From Natronorubrum bangense (GTDB lineage: Archaea > Halobacteriota > Halobacteria > Halobacteriales > Natrialbaceae), in contig NZ_CP031305.1 in the NCBI RefSeq assembly GCF_004799645.1, forward strand, positions 372,001 through 436,000: a stretch of DNA of 64,000 bases. The letters are read 5' to 3'. The notes under the pieces were generated by a model, which was not told the origin of the DNA, did no database searches, and was given only the letters and a program-made list of their open reading frames with translations. Positions within the stretch are counted from its first letter, which is position 1. Every line of letters begins with the position of its first letter. Shown here one piece after another: positions 8,145-14,548 of this stretch. The position numbers were made by a program, and so were the translations under genes.

Positions 8145-8351
8145 AACTCTGGCGAACGCGCTCGAAATCCCAGATCAGTGAGTCGCTTAGCCGGTGTGAG
8201 CTCGACGAATCTTACTCGAGTTCGGCTACTCATTCACGCCGTGTCGAAGGATCGCGCGGTGTGCCGGCGCAGTCATCCCGCTCGAGCCTATATATTTAAA
8301 AAACTTATGCGAATATTTCCGTAGGATAGCTATGAGATAGCTCGCAGTAAT

Positions 8352-8379
8352 ATTGTGCGCCAGTCCCAAAAGCGTTATA
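8352..8379 (+). promoter_or_regulatory. Shared redox-regulon promoter, small membrane protein/TauE module copy 1
   Basis: AATATTGTGC (ATTGTG 8352-8357), 17 bp including CCCAAAAG, then TTATA (8375-8379). Nearly the same sequence recurs at 11936-11963 ahead of the second copy of the module, with identical spacing to the leader ATG (41 nt from TATA start). Confidence 0.65.
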
Positions 8380-8415
8380 CGGTCTTCACGAGTAGAGAGT
8401 AGTGAGCAACAATCC

Positions 8416-8460
8416 ATGATCCGTACACAACTGGGTTCAAACGGGGGGCGATACGCGTGA
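8416..8460 (+). other. Leader mini-ORF, 14 codons, copy 1
   Basis: Encodes MIRTQLGSNGGRYA. The TGA (8458-8460) overlaps the GTG start of the next gene as GTGA. The counterpart at 12000 encodes MTHTQPKRNGGRHA with the same length and the same overlap. The NGGR codons contain the G-rich ribosome-binding site of the downstream gene, which may explain part of the conservation. Confidence 0.45.
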
Positions 8461-8603
8461 TCGAATTTAGCGCGTACTCCCCACTCGTACAGGCAACACT
8501 CCTCGTCGGTGTCGTCTTCCTTCAGGCAGTTGTCCTCTACGTGGGCTACGGTGCCGTAGAGCGAGTCGCAACGCCACTGATCGAAACGATCACGGACGCA
8601 TAA
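8457..8603 (+). CDS. Small single-helix membrane protein paired with TauE (copy 1)
   Basis: A 48-residue protein starting VIEFSAYSPLVQ (GTG read as Met) with one hydrophobic helix (about residues 10-32, ending VVLYVGYGAVERV) and a short polar tail. It is too short for usual gene calls but has a close paralogue at 12041, also between a leader mini-ORF and a TauE gene. About half the residues are identical, including the VVLYVGYGA core. It is probably a small subunit or regulator of the TauE/SafE transporter 3 bp downstream. I believe similar haloarchaeal proteins carry a DUF name (possibly DUF7512) but cannot confirm it. Confidence 0.75.
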   Translation: MIEFSAYSPLVQATLLVGVVFLQAVVLYVGYGAVERVATPLIETITDA

Positions 8604-8606
8604 CTG

Positions 8607-9632
8607 ATGGAGCTACTAGGACTCAGCTTGCCGCTGTTGCTGTTGTTCGTGAGCTTCGGCTTCATGGTCGGGGTACTGTTCGGCTTCTTCGGAATGGGGG
8701 GATCCTTCCTGATCACCCCGACGCTGCTGATCCTCGACTACCCTGCGTCGGTTGCGATCGGGAGCGGACTGGCGTTTTACTTCGGGACCTCCGTGATCGC
8801 CGTGTTGAAACACTACGACGTCGGCCAGGTCGACTACAGGCTCGGCGCGATCCTGTTTGTCGTCCTCTCGGTCGGGATCGAACTCGGCAGTCGGCTCGTG
8901 TTTGGCCTCGAGGCGTTGGGGATCGCCAACCTCGTCACGGGTGTCGCGTACGTGGTTTTGCTGGCCGGGATCGGTGCGCTATTCCTGCGCCGAGCTTCCA
9001 ACCTCGATGCCGATGACGACGAGGCAGACGATGTCGACGATGACGAGATTCCACCAGTCGCACAGAAGATTCAGTCGTACAACGTGCCGCCGATGATCTC
9101 GTTGACCTCTGGCGGACGGGCCTCGGTGTGGACGATCACAGGTGCCGGTGGGACTGTCGGTCTCGTCTCGGGACTGATCGGCGTCGGCGGCGGTTTCATC
9201 CGCATGCCCGCGATCTACTACCTGATCGGGACGCCGTTGACGGCCGCTGTCGGGACCAGCCTGTTTGCCGGGCTGTTCTCGGGTGCCTTCGGGACGTTCA
9301 CCTACGGGATGTCCGGCAGCGTCGACCTGACGGTGGTCTCACTGCTGTTAGTCGGGAGTGCGCTCGGAGCCAGAATCGGTTCAGCGGCGACGACAATGGT
9401 CGAAGAGGACGACGTGATCATCTACTTCGGGCTCATGATGCTGTTCGCCAGCGCCGGCATCGCGCTCAGCGAACTCGCCAACTGGCTTGGAACGGACGCG
9501 CTCGATATCGTGAGCGTCCTCCTGCTCGTCGGCTCGTCGTTTTTCGTCGCACTGATGATCCTCTACCAGGTCGTTCAGTCGGTCAACACGGTCGAATCGA
9601 ACGCACAGGTAACCCCAGACGGTGATGACTGA
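8607..9632 (+). CDS. TauE/SafE-family sulfite/organosulfur exporter
   Basis: A 341-residue membrane protein with about eight helices in two homologous halves, each opening with the glycine-rich family motif (GFFGMGGSFLITP near residue 27 and GLIGVGGGFIRMPA near 195). A long acidic cytoplasmic loop (about 130-155, DADDDEADDVDDDE) separates the halves, a halophilic adaptation. TauE/SafE proteins export sulfite, sulfoacetate or related anions. Here it would remove sulfite made by the persulfide-dioxygenase-like protein, which is inference. It follows the small membrane protein by 3 bp, and a degenerate paralogue lies at 12191. Confidence 0.88.
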   Translation: MELLGLSLPLLLLFVSFGFMVGVLFGFFGMGGSFLITPTLLILDYPASVAIGSGLAFYFGTSVIAVLKHYDVGQVDYRLGAILFVVLSVGIELGSRLVFGLEALGIANLVTGVAYVVLLAGIGALFLRRASNLDADDDEADDVDDDEIPPVAQKIQSYNVPPMISLTSGGRASVWTITGAGGTVGLVSGLIGVGGGFIRMPAIYYLIGTPLTAAVGTSLFAGLFSGAFGTFTYGMSGSVDLTVVSLLLVGSALGARIGSAATTMVEEDDVIIYFGLMMLFASAGIALSELANWLGTDALDIVSVLLLVGSSFFVALMILYQVVQSVNTVESNAQVTPDGDD

Positions 9633-9709
9633 TGACGTCGACGAACGATCCGTACAGAGCCAGAACGGGGGTTTACCTGCTTGGCTCGCGTATACATAGC
9701 TGTCCGTGA
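9632..9709 (+). other. 25-codon mini-ORF bridging TauE and antiporter genes
   Basis: ATG at 9632 overlaps the TauE stop (TGATG) and its own TGA (9707-9709) overlaps the antiporter GTG (9706) as GTGA. It starts MTSTNDPYRARTG. Together with similar arrangements at 4675, 8416, 12000 and 42289 it may reflect translational coupling, or chance. Confidence 0.25.
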
Positions 9710-11559
9710 GTCTCATTGCGATCGTCGCACTCGTTCTGGCACTCGGTGTTGCCTCCCGCGTTCTCGCCGACCGACTGCGGATCCCGAGTGTCCTCTTTCT
9801 GATCTTCGCCGGGATCGCGATCGGTCCCGAACTGCTCGGTCTCGTCTCCCGGGAGACGTTCGGTGACGGACTCCCGGCAATGGTCGGCGTCAGCGTCGCG
9901 ATTATTCTCTTCGAGGGCGGCTACCATCTCCGCCTCGAGAAACTGCGGGAGAGCCCGACGGCGCTAACCCGACTCGTCACCGTCGGCGCAGCGATCACCT
10001 GGCTCGGGACGGCTGCCGCCGTCGTCGTCTTCCTCGACACCGGTATCGAGGTCGGTCTGCTAGTCGGCGCGTTGCTGATCGCGACCGGGCCGACAGTGGT
10101 TGGCCCGATTTTGCAGGTCGTCACCGTTCGTGACCACGTCGCTGCTGTCCTCGAGGGAGAAGGGATCATCAACGACGTCACGGCGGCGATCCTGGTTGTC
10201 GTCGTCTTCGAGGTTCTCGTCGCTGGGAACGGCACACCGGCTGCGCTCGTCAGTTCGTTCGCGATACGGTTGTTCATCGGGCTGGCAGTTGGCGCGTTCA
10301 TCGCCGGCGCCGTGTGGCTGGTGATCAGCCACGTGCAGTCCAGACCCCGTGCAGCGCCGCTGCACGCGCGGTTGATCGTTCTCGCTGGAATCATCGTCGC
10401 GTACGCCGGCGCCGAACTGATCGCCAGCGAAACGGGGATCGCCGCCGCTGCGATGGCCGGCTTCGTCCTCGGCAACGTCGACCTCCCCTACCACGAAGAG
10501 GTGATCGACTTTCTCGATGACCTCTCAGTCGTCGTGCTCTCGTTTATCTTCGTCGCGCTGGCGGCGCTGATCGACTTCGCAGATATTCTCTCACTCGGAC
10601 TGGCCGGTCTCGCAATCGTCGCCGCGATCACGGTGGTGCTCCGGCCGGCAGTCATCTATCTCTCGACGACAAACGAGCGCTTTACGCACAATGAACGGCT
10701 CTTTCTCAGCGCCGTCGGCCCGCGCGGGATCATCCCCGCCAGCGTCGCGACGCTGTTTGCCGTCGAGTTGCAGGCACTCGGCCAGCCACAGGAAGCCCAG
10801 CTGCTTGCTGGGACCGTCTTCCTGATTATCTTCGCGACGGTCGTCCTCCAGGCCGGCCTCGCACGACAGATCGCGAACTACCTCGAGGTTTCACCAATGC
10901 GCACACTCATCATCGGCGGGGGACGGGTCGGTCTCTCCCTCGCAGAACGGCTCGAACAGGACGGCGAAAACGTACTTCTCATCGACACCGACCCCGACGC
11001 GGTCGAAAAGGCCCGCAAACGCGGGCTGCGAGCGATCGAAGGCGACGGCACCGACGCCGATGTCCTCGAGCGTGCCGGCGCATCGGACGCGAAAACAGTC
11101 ATCGCGACCACGCCGGACGACGACGTCAACCTACTGGTGTGTCAGCTCTCGAAGACGACCTTCGGCGTCGACAAGGTCGCCTCACGGGTCAACCAGCCCG
11201 ACAACGTCGACGCCTTCGAATCGCTGGGCGTCCGGGCGATCGACCTCTCGATGGCGACGGCGTGGTCGCTCGAGAACGTCTTAGAGCGGCCGTCGCTGTC
11301 GGCGTGGATGAACGAACTCGGTCGAACCGGCGACGTCCAGGAGATCGAGGTCACGGCGACGGATCTCGTCGGAAAGACGATCGCCGAACTCAACGCCGAG
11401 ATTCCGGACGGCTGTATCGTCGGCTTGCTCACCCACGATGACGGGACGACAGAGGTTCCAACCGGAGACCATGAACTACAAGATGGCGACCGGATCACGT
11501 TCCTCGGCCAGACGGATGCCGTCGACCGTGCTGTCAAGCGATTCCACCCGCACGACTAG
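9706..11559 (+). CDS. Cation:proton antiporter with TrkA-N/TrkA-C regulatory domains
   Basis: A 617-residue protein. Residues about 1-390 form a CPA-type antiporter core of 12 or so helices (opening SLIAIVALVLALGV, with GIAIGPELLG and the ATGPTVVGPIL segment). From about 400 a TrkA-N Rossmann domain begins (MRTLIIGGGRVGLSLAERL, then LLIDTDPDAVEKARKRG), and a TrkA-C domain ends the protein (about 545-617). It should exchange Na+ or K+ for H+ at the membrane, gated by NAD(H) or another nucleotide on the TrkA-N domain. The start is GTG at 9706. Close spacing to TauE suggests shared transcription; a redox input through NAD(H) would fit the region. Confidence 0.9.
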   Translation: MSLIAIVALVLALGVASRVLADRLRIPSVLFLIFAGIAIGPELLGLVSRETFGDGLPAMVGVSVAIILFEGGYHLRLEKLRESPTALTRLVTVGAAITWLGTAAAVVVFLDTGIEVGLLVGALLIATGPTVVGPILQVVTVRDHVAAVLEGEGIINDVTAAILVVVVFEVLVAGNGTPAALVSSFAIRLFIGLAVGAFIAGAVWLVISHVQSRPRAAPLHARLIVLAGIIVAYAGAELIASETGIAAAAMAGFVLGNVDLPYHEEVIDFLDDLSVVVLSFIFVALAALIDFADILSLGLAGLAIVAAITVVLRPAVIYLSTTNERFTHNERLFLSAVGPRGIIPASVATLFAVELQALGQPQEAQLLAGTVFLIIFATVVLQAGLARQIANYLEVSPMRTLIIGGGRVGLSLAERLEQDGENVLLIDTDPDAVEKARKRGLRAIEGDGTDADVLERAGASDAKTVIATTPDDDVNLLVCQLSKTTFGVDKVASRVNQPDNVDAFESLGVRAIDLSMATAWSLENVLERPSLSAWMNELGRTGDVQEIEVTATDLVGKTIAELNAEIPDGCIVGLLTHDDGTTEVPTGDHELQDGDRITFLGQTDAVDRAVKRFHPHD

Positions 11560-11932
11560 CCGTTTGGACGTCTCAGTTTTTCATAGCATCTGCATGAGGC
11601 GGTCGTGGCCCCGCCCCGTCTGTATCCCGCGTTCTGTCTGACAGACGAGTCCCCACAGAGGACTGTCGACCGTCTGTCCACTGTCACACTTCGCCTCTGG
11701 TCTGCCTTCTCGAGCGGCAGTACTGTTCCATAAATGCAAAACCGGGGTTGGGATACGGTGCTCGAGTGCTGTCATACTCGTCGCTCATCTGCTCGAGTCG
11801 ACTGTTTCAGCAGGCGGGACGTTTCAGTACTCAAGGCGCGCGCGACGCGCTTGGGACGCTGCCCAATCTCTGTCAATATCTGTATAACGTATACAAATAT
11901 ATGCGTGGGTTAGCGGTAGGATAGGACACGGG
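11560..11932. other. Intergenic region without recognised gene
   Basis: About 370 bp after the antiporter. It contains a GC-rich self-complementary run (near 11843, GCGCGCGCGACGCGC) and an AT-rich tract before the promoter at 11936 with a short palindrome GTATAACGTATAC (11881-11895). A 64-codon minus-strand frame (11581-11775) has no recognised similarity. Confidence 0.4.
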
Positions 11933-11935
11933 AAT

Positions 11936-11963
11936 ATTGTGCAGTATTCCCAAAAGTGTTATA
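11936..11963 (+). promoter_or_regulatory. Shared redox-regulon promoter, module copy 2
   Basis: AATATTGTGCAGTATT is an imperfect palindrome (ATTGTG 11936-11941); 17 bp later comes TTATA (11959-11963). Close match to the promoter at 8352-8379. The promoter remains intact although the TauE gene it serves is broken. Confidence 0.65.
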
Positions 11964-11999
11964 TTCGTTCTGCTGGTAGACTGTACTGAGTAGTCTCCT

Positions 12000-12044
12000 A
12001 TGACCCACACACAACCGAAACGGAACGGAGGTCGACACGCATGA
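12000..12044 (+). other. Leader mini-ORF, 14 codons, copy 2
   Basis: Encodes MTHTQPKRNGGRHA; its TGA (12042-12044) overlaps the ATG of the next gene as ATGA. Eight of 14 residues match the copy at 8416, and length, stop overlap and distance from the TATA box are the same. The GGAGG ribosome site of the next gene lies in the AACGGAGGT codons. Confidence 0.45.
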
Positions 12045-12190
12045 TCGACTTCGCAGCCCTCTCCCCAGCAGCCCAGGCAGGCGTGCTCGTCGGTGCCGTC
12101 CTGGTCGAGGCAGTCGTCCTCTACGTCGGCTACGGCGCACTCGAGCGGGTCGCAGCACCACCGGTCATCGAGACGATCAAGAACACATAA
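12041..12190 (+). CDS. Small single-helix membrane protein paired with TauE (copy 2)
   Basis: A 49-residue paralogue of the protein at 8457, starting MIDFAALSPAAQAG with the same VVLYVGYGALERVA helix end and a similar tail (PPVIETIKNT). It is apparently intact and still has promoter, leader and ribosome site, whereas the TauE gene after it is broken. That it survives alone suggests either recent decay of the partner or a function independent of it, for example with the TauE at 8607. Confidence 0.72.
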   Translation: MIDFAALSPAAQAGVLVGAVLVEAVVLYVGYGALERVAAPPVIETIKNT

Positions 12191-12409
12191 ACAGAGTTCT
12201 TTGACATCGGACTCACGCTGATCATGTTGTTCATCGGGTTCGGCTTTGTGATCGGCGTGTTGTTCGGCTTCTTCGGGATGGGAGTGCTGAGCACAGTCGG
12301 CTTTGCACTGATTATGCTCTCGGCGCTGCTGGTCAGTGGGTCCGTGATCGACGGTACGACCAAAGCGATGCGAGTGGAATCAAAAACGGCGGCAGCGATG
12401 GCAGACTGA
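12191..12409 (+). pseudogene. TauE/SafE remnant with lost start and internal deletion
   Basis: Directly after the small-protein stop, an open frame reads TEFFDIGLTLIMLF then GFGFVIGVLFGFFGMG, aligning with the first 30 residues of the TauE at 8607 (MELLGLSLPLLLL...). The position of the original ATG is now ACA. After GMG the sequence jumps to what looks like the last TauE helix and tail (STVGFALIMLSALLV, ending AMAD). About 270 residues are missing. An internal ATG at 12224 could still give a 61-residue membrane peptide. This is a decayed duplicate of the 8.4-9.6 kb module. Confidence 0.75.
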
Positions 12410-12443
12410 GGCGTTGCTCGGGTACCGACGACGGCAGATCGCC

Positions 12444-12471
12444 ATTGCACAATATTCACACAACCCTTATA
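12444..12471 (+). promoter_or_regulatory. Shared redox-regulon promoter upstream of regulator 1
   Basis: ATTGCACAAT palindrome (ATTGCA 12444-12449), 17 bp from its first half to TTATA (12467-12471). The regulator ATG is 35 nt below the TATA start, giving an almost leaderless mRNA. An operator at the regulator's own promoter suggests autoregulation. Confidence 0.6.
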
Positions 12472-12501
12472 TCACCGGGATCCGTAGCTAGACACAGTAA
12501 C

Positions 12502-12906
12502 ATGGCAAATTCGATGACGGAACAACTTCAACAAGACATGGCTTGCGAGGGGTTGTTGGAGTGTATCCACGGTCTCAAACAGCTGGACAAGGAGTGCTTT
12601 CAGGTGATGGTCGAAAGCGATGAGCCCCTGACGATCGACGAGGTCGCCGAACAGGTCGACCGCGAGCGATCCACCGCGTACCGGTCGATCCAGCGACTGC
12701 TCCAGAGCGGCTTCATCCAGAAAGAACAGATCAACTACGAACAGGGCGGCTACTACCACGTCTACTCTCCAACCGATCCGTCCCAGATCGCAAACGATAT
12801 GCAGCGGATGTTGAACGACTGGTATGCGAAAATGGGACAACTCATCCAGGAGTTCGAAGACAAGTACGAACAGGTCGATAACGGACAAGTTCCCGCCGAG
12901 AGCTAA
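12502..12906 (+). CDS. TrmB-type winged-helix regulator with clustered cysteines (paralogue 1)
   Basis: A 134-residue DNA-binding protein made of one winged helix (about 28-90; core DEVAEQVDRERSTAYRSIQ) plus a C-terminal helix for dimerisation (MLNDWYAKMGQLIQEFED). Cysteines at 15, 21 and 32 lie just before the helix-turn-helix, in CEGLLECIHGL...KEC. It resembles single-domain TrmB-family thiol-based regulators such as OxsR of Haloferax volcanii, where an N-terminal cysteine senses oxidants; the equivalence is inference. The ATG at 12502 fits the TATA position. Its close paralogue is at 13243. It is the best candidate for the factor that binds the ATTGTG operators. Confidence 0.85.
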   Translation: MANSMTEQLQQDMACEGLLECIHGLKQLDKECFQVMVESDEPLTIDEVAEQVDRERSTAYRSIQRLLQSGFIQKEQINYEQGGYYHVYSPTDPSQIANDMQRMLNDWYAKMGQLIQEFEDKYEQVDNGQVPAES

Positions 12907-13184
12907 TCATCACACATCTGGGACCCGTCTGTCTGTGACAGCGCCATCCCGTCGTTCGGTCAGTAATTCTCTGTTTACGAAGCCACGAACGGCCACGGCG
13001 ACTCAGCACACAGCGATCGTTCGAGACGGACTCAACGGTCTGGAGGCTGCTTGGCGTGAGACGTCATACTCGCGCTGAACGAGTCAGAGCAAGAACGCAC
13101 GGCGACGTCGTATGTTCTGGCCTCTCGAGTCCGAGCTTGTCGGTCTCCATTGGCGAACGCGACGGTTACTATTGCGCAGGTGGT

Positions 13185-13212
13185 ATTGTGAGCTTTCTAC
13201 AAAACCCTTATG
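13185..13212 (+). promoter_or_regulatory. Shared redox-regulon promoter upstream of regulator 2
   Basis: GTATTGTG (ATTGTG 13185-13190), 17 bp ending AAAACCC, TTATG (13208-13212), then ATG at 13243, 35 nt from the TATA start exactly as for regulator 1. The remaining 278 bp between the two regulator genes (12907-13184) hold no recognisable gene. Confidence 0.6.
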
Positions 13213-13242
13213 GCCATGCGGGGCATCTTCTCTTGTAGAACA

Positions 13243-13662
13243 ATGGCGGACTCAATGGCCGAGCAACTCCAGCAGGAGATGGTGTGTGAAGGACTGTTGG
13301 AGTGTATCCACGGCCTCAAACAGCTTGATAAGGAGTGTTACCGGGTGTTGGTCGAGAGCGATGAGCCGCTGACGATCGACGATGTGGCAGACCGAGTCGA
13401 TCGAGAACGGTCGACCGCGTACCGATCGATTCAGCGACTGCTCCAGAGTGGCTTCATTCAGAAAGAACAGGTCAACTACGAACAGGGTGGTTACTACCAC
13501 GTCTACGCTTCGACTGACCCGTCCCAGATCGCAAACGACATGCAGCGGATGTTGAACGACTGGTATGCGAAGATGGGACAGCTCATTCAGGAGTTCGAAG
13601 ACAAATACGAGGATGTCGACGACAGCGCGACCGACGACAGTGCAACCACGGTCGAAAGCTAA
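13243..13662 (+). CDS. TrmB-type winged-helix regulator with clustered cysteines (paralogue 2)
   Basis: A 139-residue duplicate of the regulator at 12502, with roughly nine of ten residues identical over the first 120. The same three cysteines (15, 21, 32) are kept and the HTH recognition helix ERSTAYRSIQRLLQSGF is unchanged, so both should read the same DNA site. Differences lie mainly in residues 33-51 and in the tail, which here has DDSATDDSATTVES. Two recognition-identical regulators could form heterodimers or differ in redox sensitivity. A CBS-domain gene fragment follows directly downstream. Confidence 0.85.
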   Translation: MADSMAEQLQQEMVCEGLLECIHGLKQLDKECYRVLVESDEPLTIDDVADRVDRERSTAYRSIQRLLQSGFIQKEQVNYEQGGYYHVYASTDPSQIANDMQRMLNDWYAKMGQLIQEFEDKYEDVDDSATDDSATTVES

Positions 13663-13671
13663 TTTTACAAA

Positions 13672-13833
13672 CCGACCGAACTCACGAGCGAGCACAGCGT
13701 TCGTCACCTCCCAGTGGCTGACGACGATGGCGAACTGACTAGACTCATCACAATCGACGATCTGAACGAACTGGTCGCCGACGAGCACCAACAGTTCGCG
13801 AACGTCGTTCAGGCACAGCGACCACCGTACTGA
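13672..13833 (+). pseudogene. C-terminal fragment of a CBS-domain gene
   Basis: Without any start codon, the plus-strand frame reads TSEHSVRHLPVADDDGEL then TRLITIDDLNELVADEHQQF and ends ANVVQAQRPPY-stop at 13833. This is the last half of a haloarchaeal CBS domain (usual form VRRLPVVDDDGELVGI, DDL, LADEL, VIEAQSPPY). No upstream half is found in any frame before the regulator stop, so it is a 3-prime remnant, perhaps cut when the regulator was duplicated. Confidence 0.7.
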
Positions 13834-14132
13834 GGCCGTCAGCCGACCACCCCACTGACACTCGTGCAATCCGTTTCCCGGCCCGCTCCACAGCCTCACC
13901 AGGCTAATTGAAAACAGACCGTATTTTTCGGCCGATGTCTCCTCACCAGTTCGGCCGTTCGACAGCCGGGTTTGCGATAGCTGTGAAAGACTCCCGGGAA
14001 TAATTGGGTGGTTCTGCGTGCGATCCAGTAGCTCACTACGCTCACTGAGCGCTAAAACTGCCATATTTAGGCGTTGTGTGACAGTACAGAACACACCTGC
14101 TGAAGTGGCTGTCTCCCCTTCCCGATTACCGT

Positions 14133-14160
14133 ATTGTACAATACACACAAAACCTTTAAA
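14133..14160 (+). promoter_or_regulatory. Shared redox-regulon promoter upstream of trxA-trxB
   Basis: GTATTGTACAATAC (14131-14144) is a perfect 14-bp palindrome, the best operator copy in the window. From ATTGTA it is 17 bp to TTAAA (14156-14160); the thioredoxin ATG follows 27 nt from the TATA start. The 300 bp upstream (13834-14130) hold no recognised gene. Confidence 0.7.
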
Positions 14161-14182
14161 CAGCTCGGGCTCGTAGCAACCG

Positions 14183-14548
14183 ATGATGGCAACTGATGCA
14201 CACAGCGGCTCACCCGGACAGTCTCCTGACGAACCCGTCCACATCGAGAGTGAAAGCCACCTCGAGGACGTTGTCAACGACTACGACGTCGTTCTTGTAG
14301 ACTTCTTTGCGACGTGGTGTGGCCCGTGCCAGATGCTCGAGCCCGTCCTTGAAGGGCTGGCAGACGAGACTGACGCCGTAATCGCGAAAGTCGACGTCGA
14401 CGAACTCCAGCAGCTCGCTGGCACCTATGGCGTCCGCGGCGTGCCAACGCTCGTCCTCTTCGCCAACGGTGAGCAGGCCGAACAGCACACCGGTGCGCTG
14501 CCGGCAGACCGATTGCGTGACATGATCGAGGGATACACCAGCGAATGA
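14183..14548 (+). CDS. trxA: Thioredoxin
   Basis: A 121-residue cytoplasmic thioredoxin with a short acidic N-terminus, active site TWCGPCQM (about residue 50), and cis-Pro motif GVPTLVLFANG. It reduces protein disulfides using electrons from the thioredoxin reductase encoded immediately downstream; the two genes overlap by 4 bp (ATGA), so they are translationally coupled. A second in-frame ATG lies at 14186. The promoter has the strongest copy of the shared operator, which places the central thiol-reducing pair under the same control as the sulfur genes. Confidence 0.93.
   Translation: MMATDAHSGSPGQSPDEPVHIESESHLEDVVNDYDVVLVDFFATWCGPCQMLEPVLEGLADETDAVIAKVDVDELQQLAGTYGVRGVPTLVLFANGEQAEQHTGALPADRLRDMIEGYTSE

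Noticed and set aside
8431..8445. GGTTCAAAC as the T-loop of a tRNA gene
   Set aside because: It lies inside the leader mini-ORF and no acceptor stem, D arm or anticodon arm can be built around it.
11581..11775. 64-codon minus-strand frame downstream of the antiporter
   Set aside because: No similarity, start position unsupported and unusual composition for this genome.
13834..14130. Possible insertion-sequence remnant before trxA
   Set aside because: The stretch has some symmetric words (near 14035 CTCACTACGCTCACTGAG) but no terminal repeats or transposase residues could be defined.
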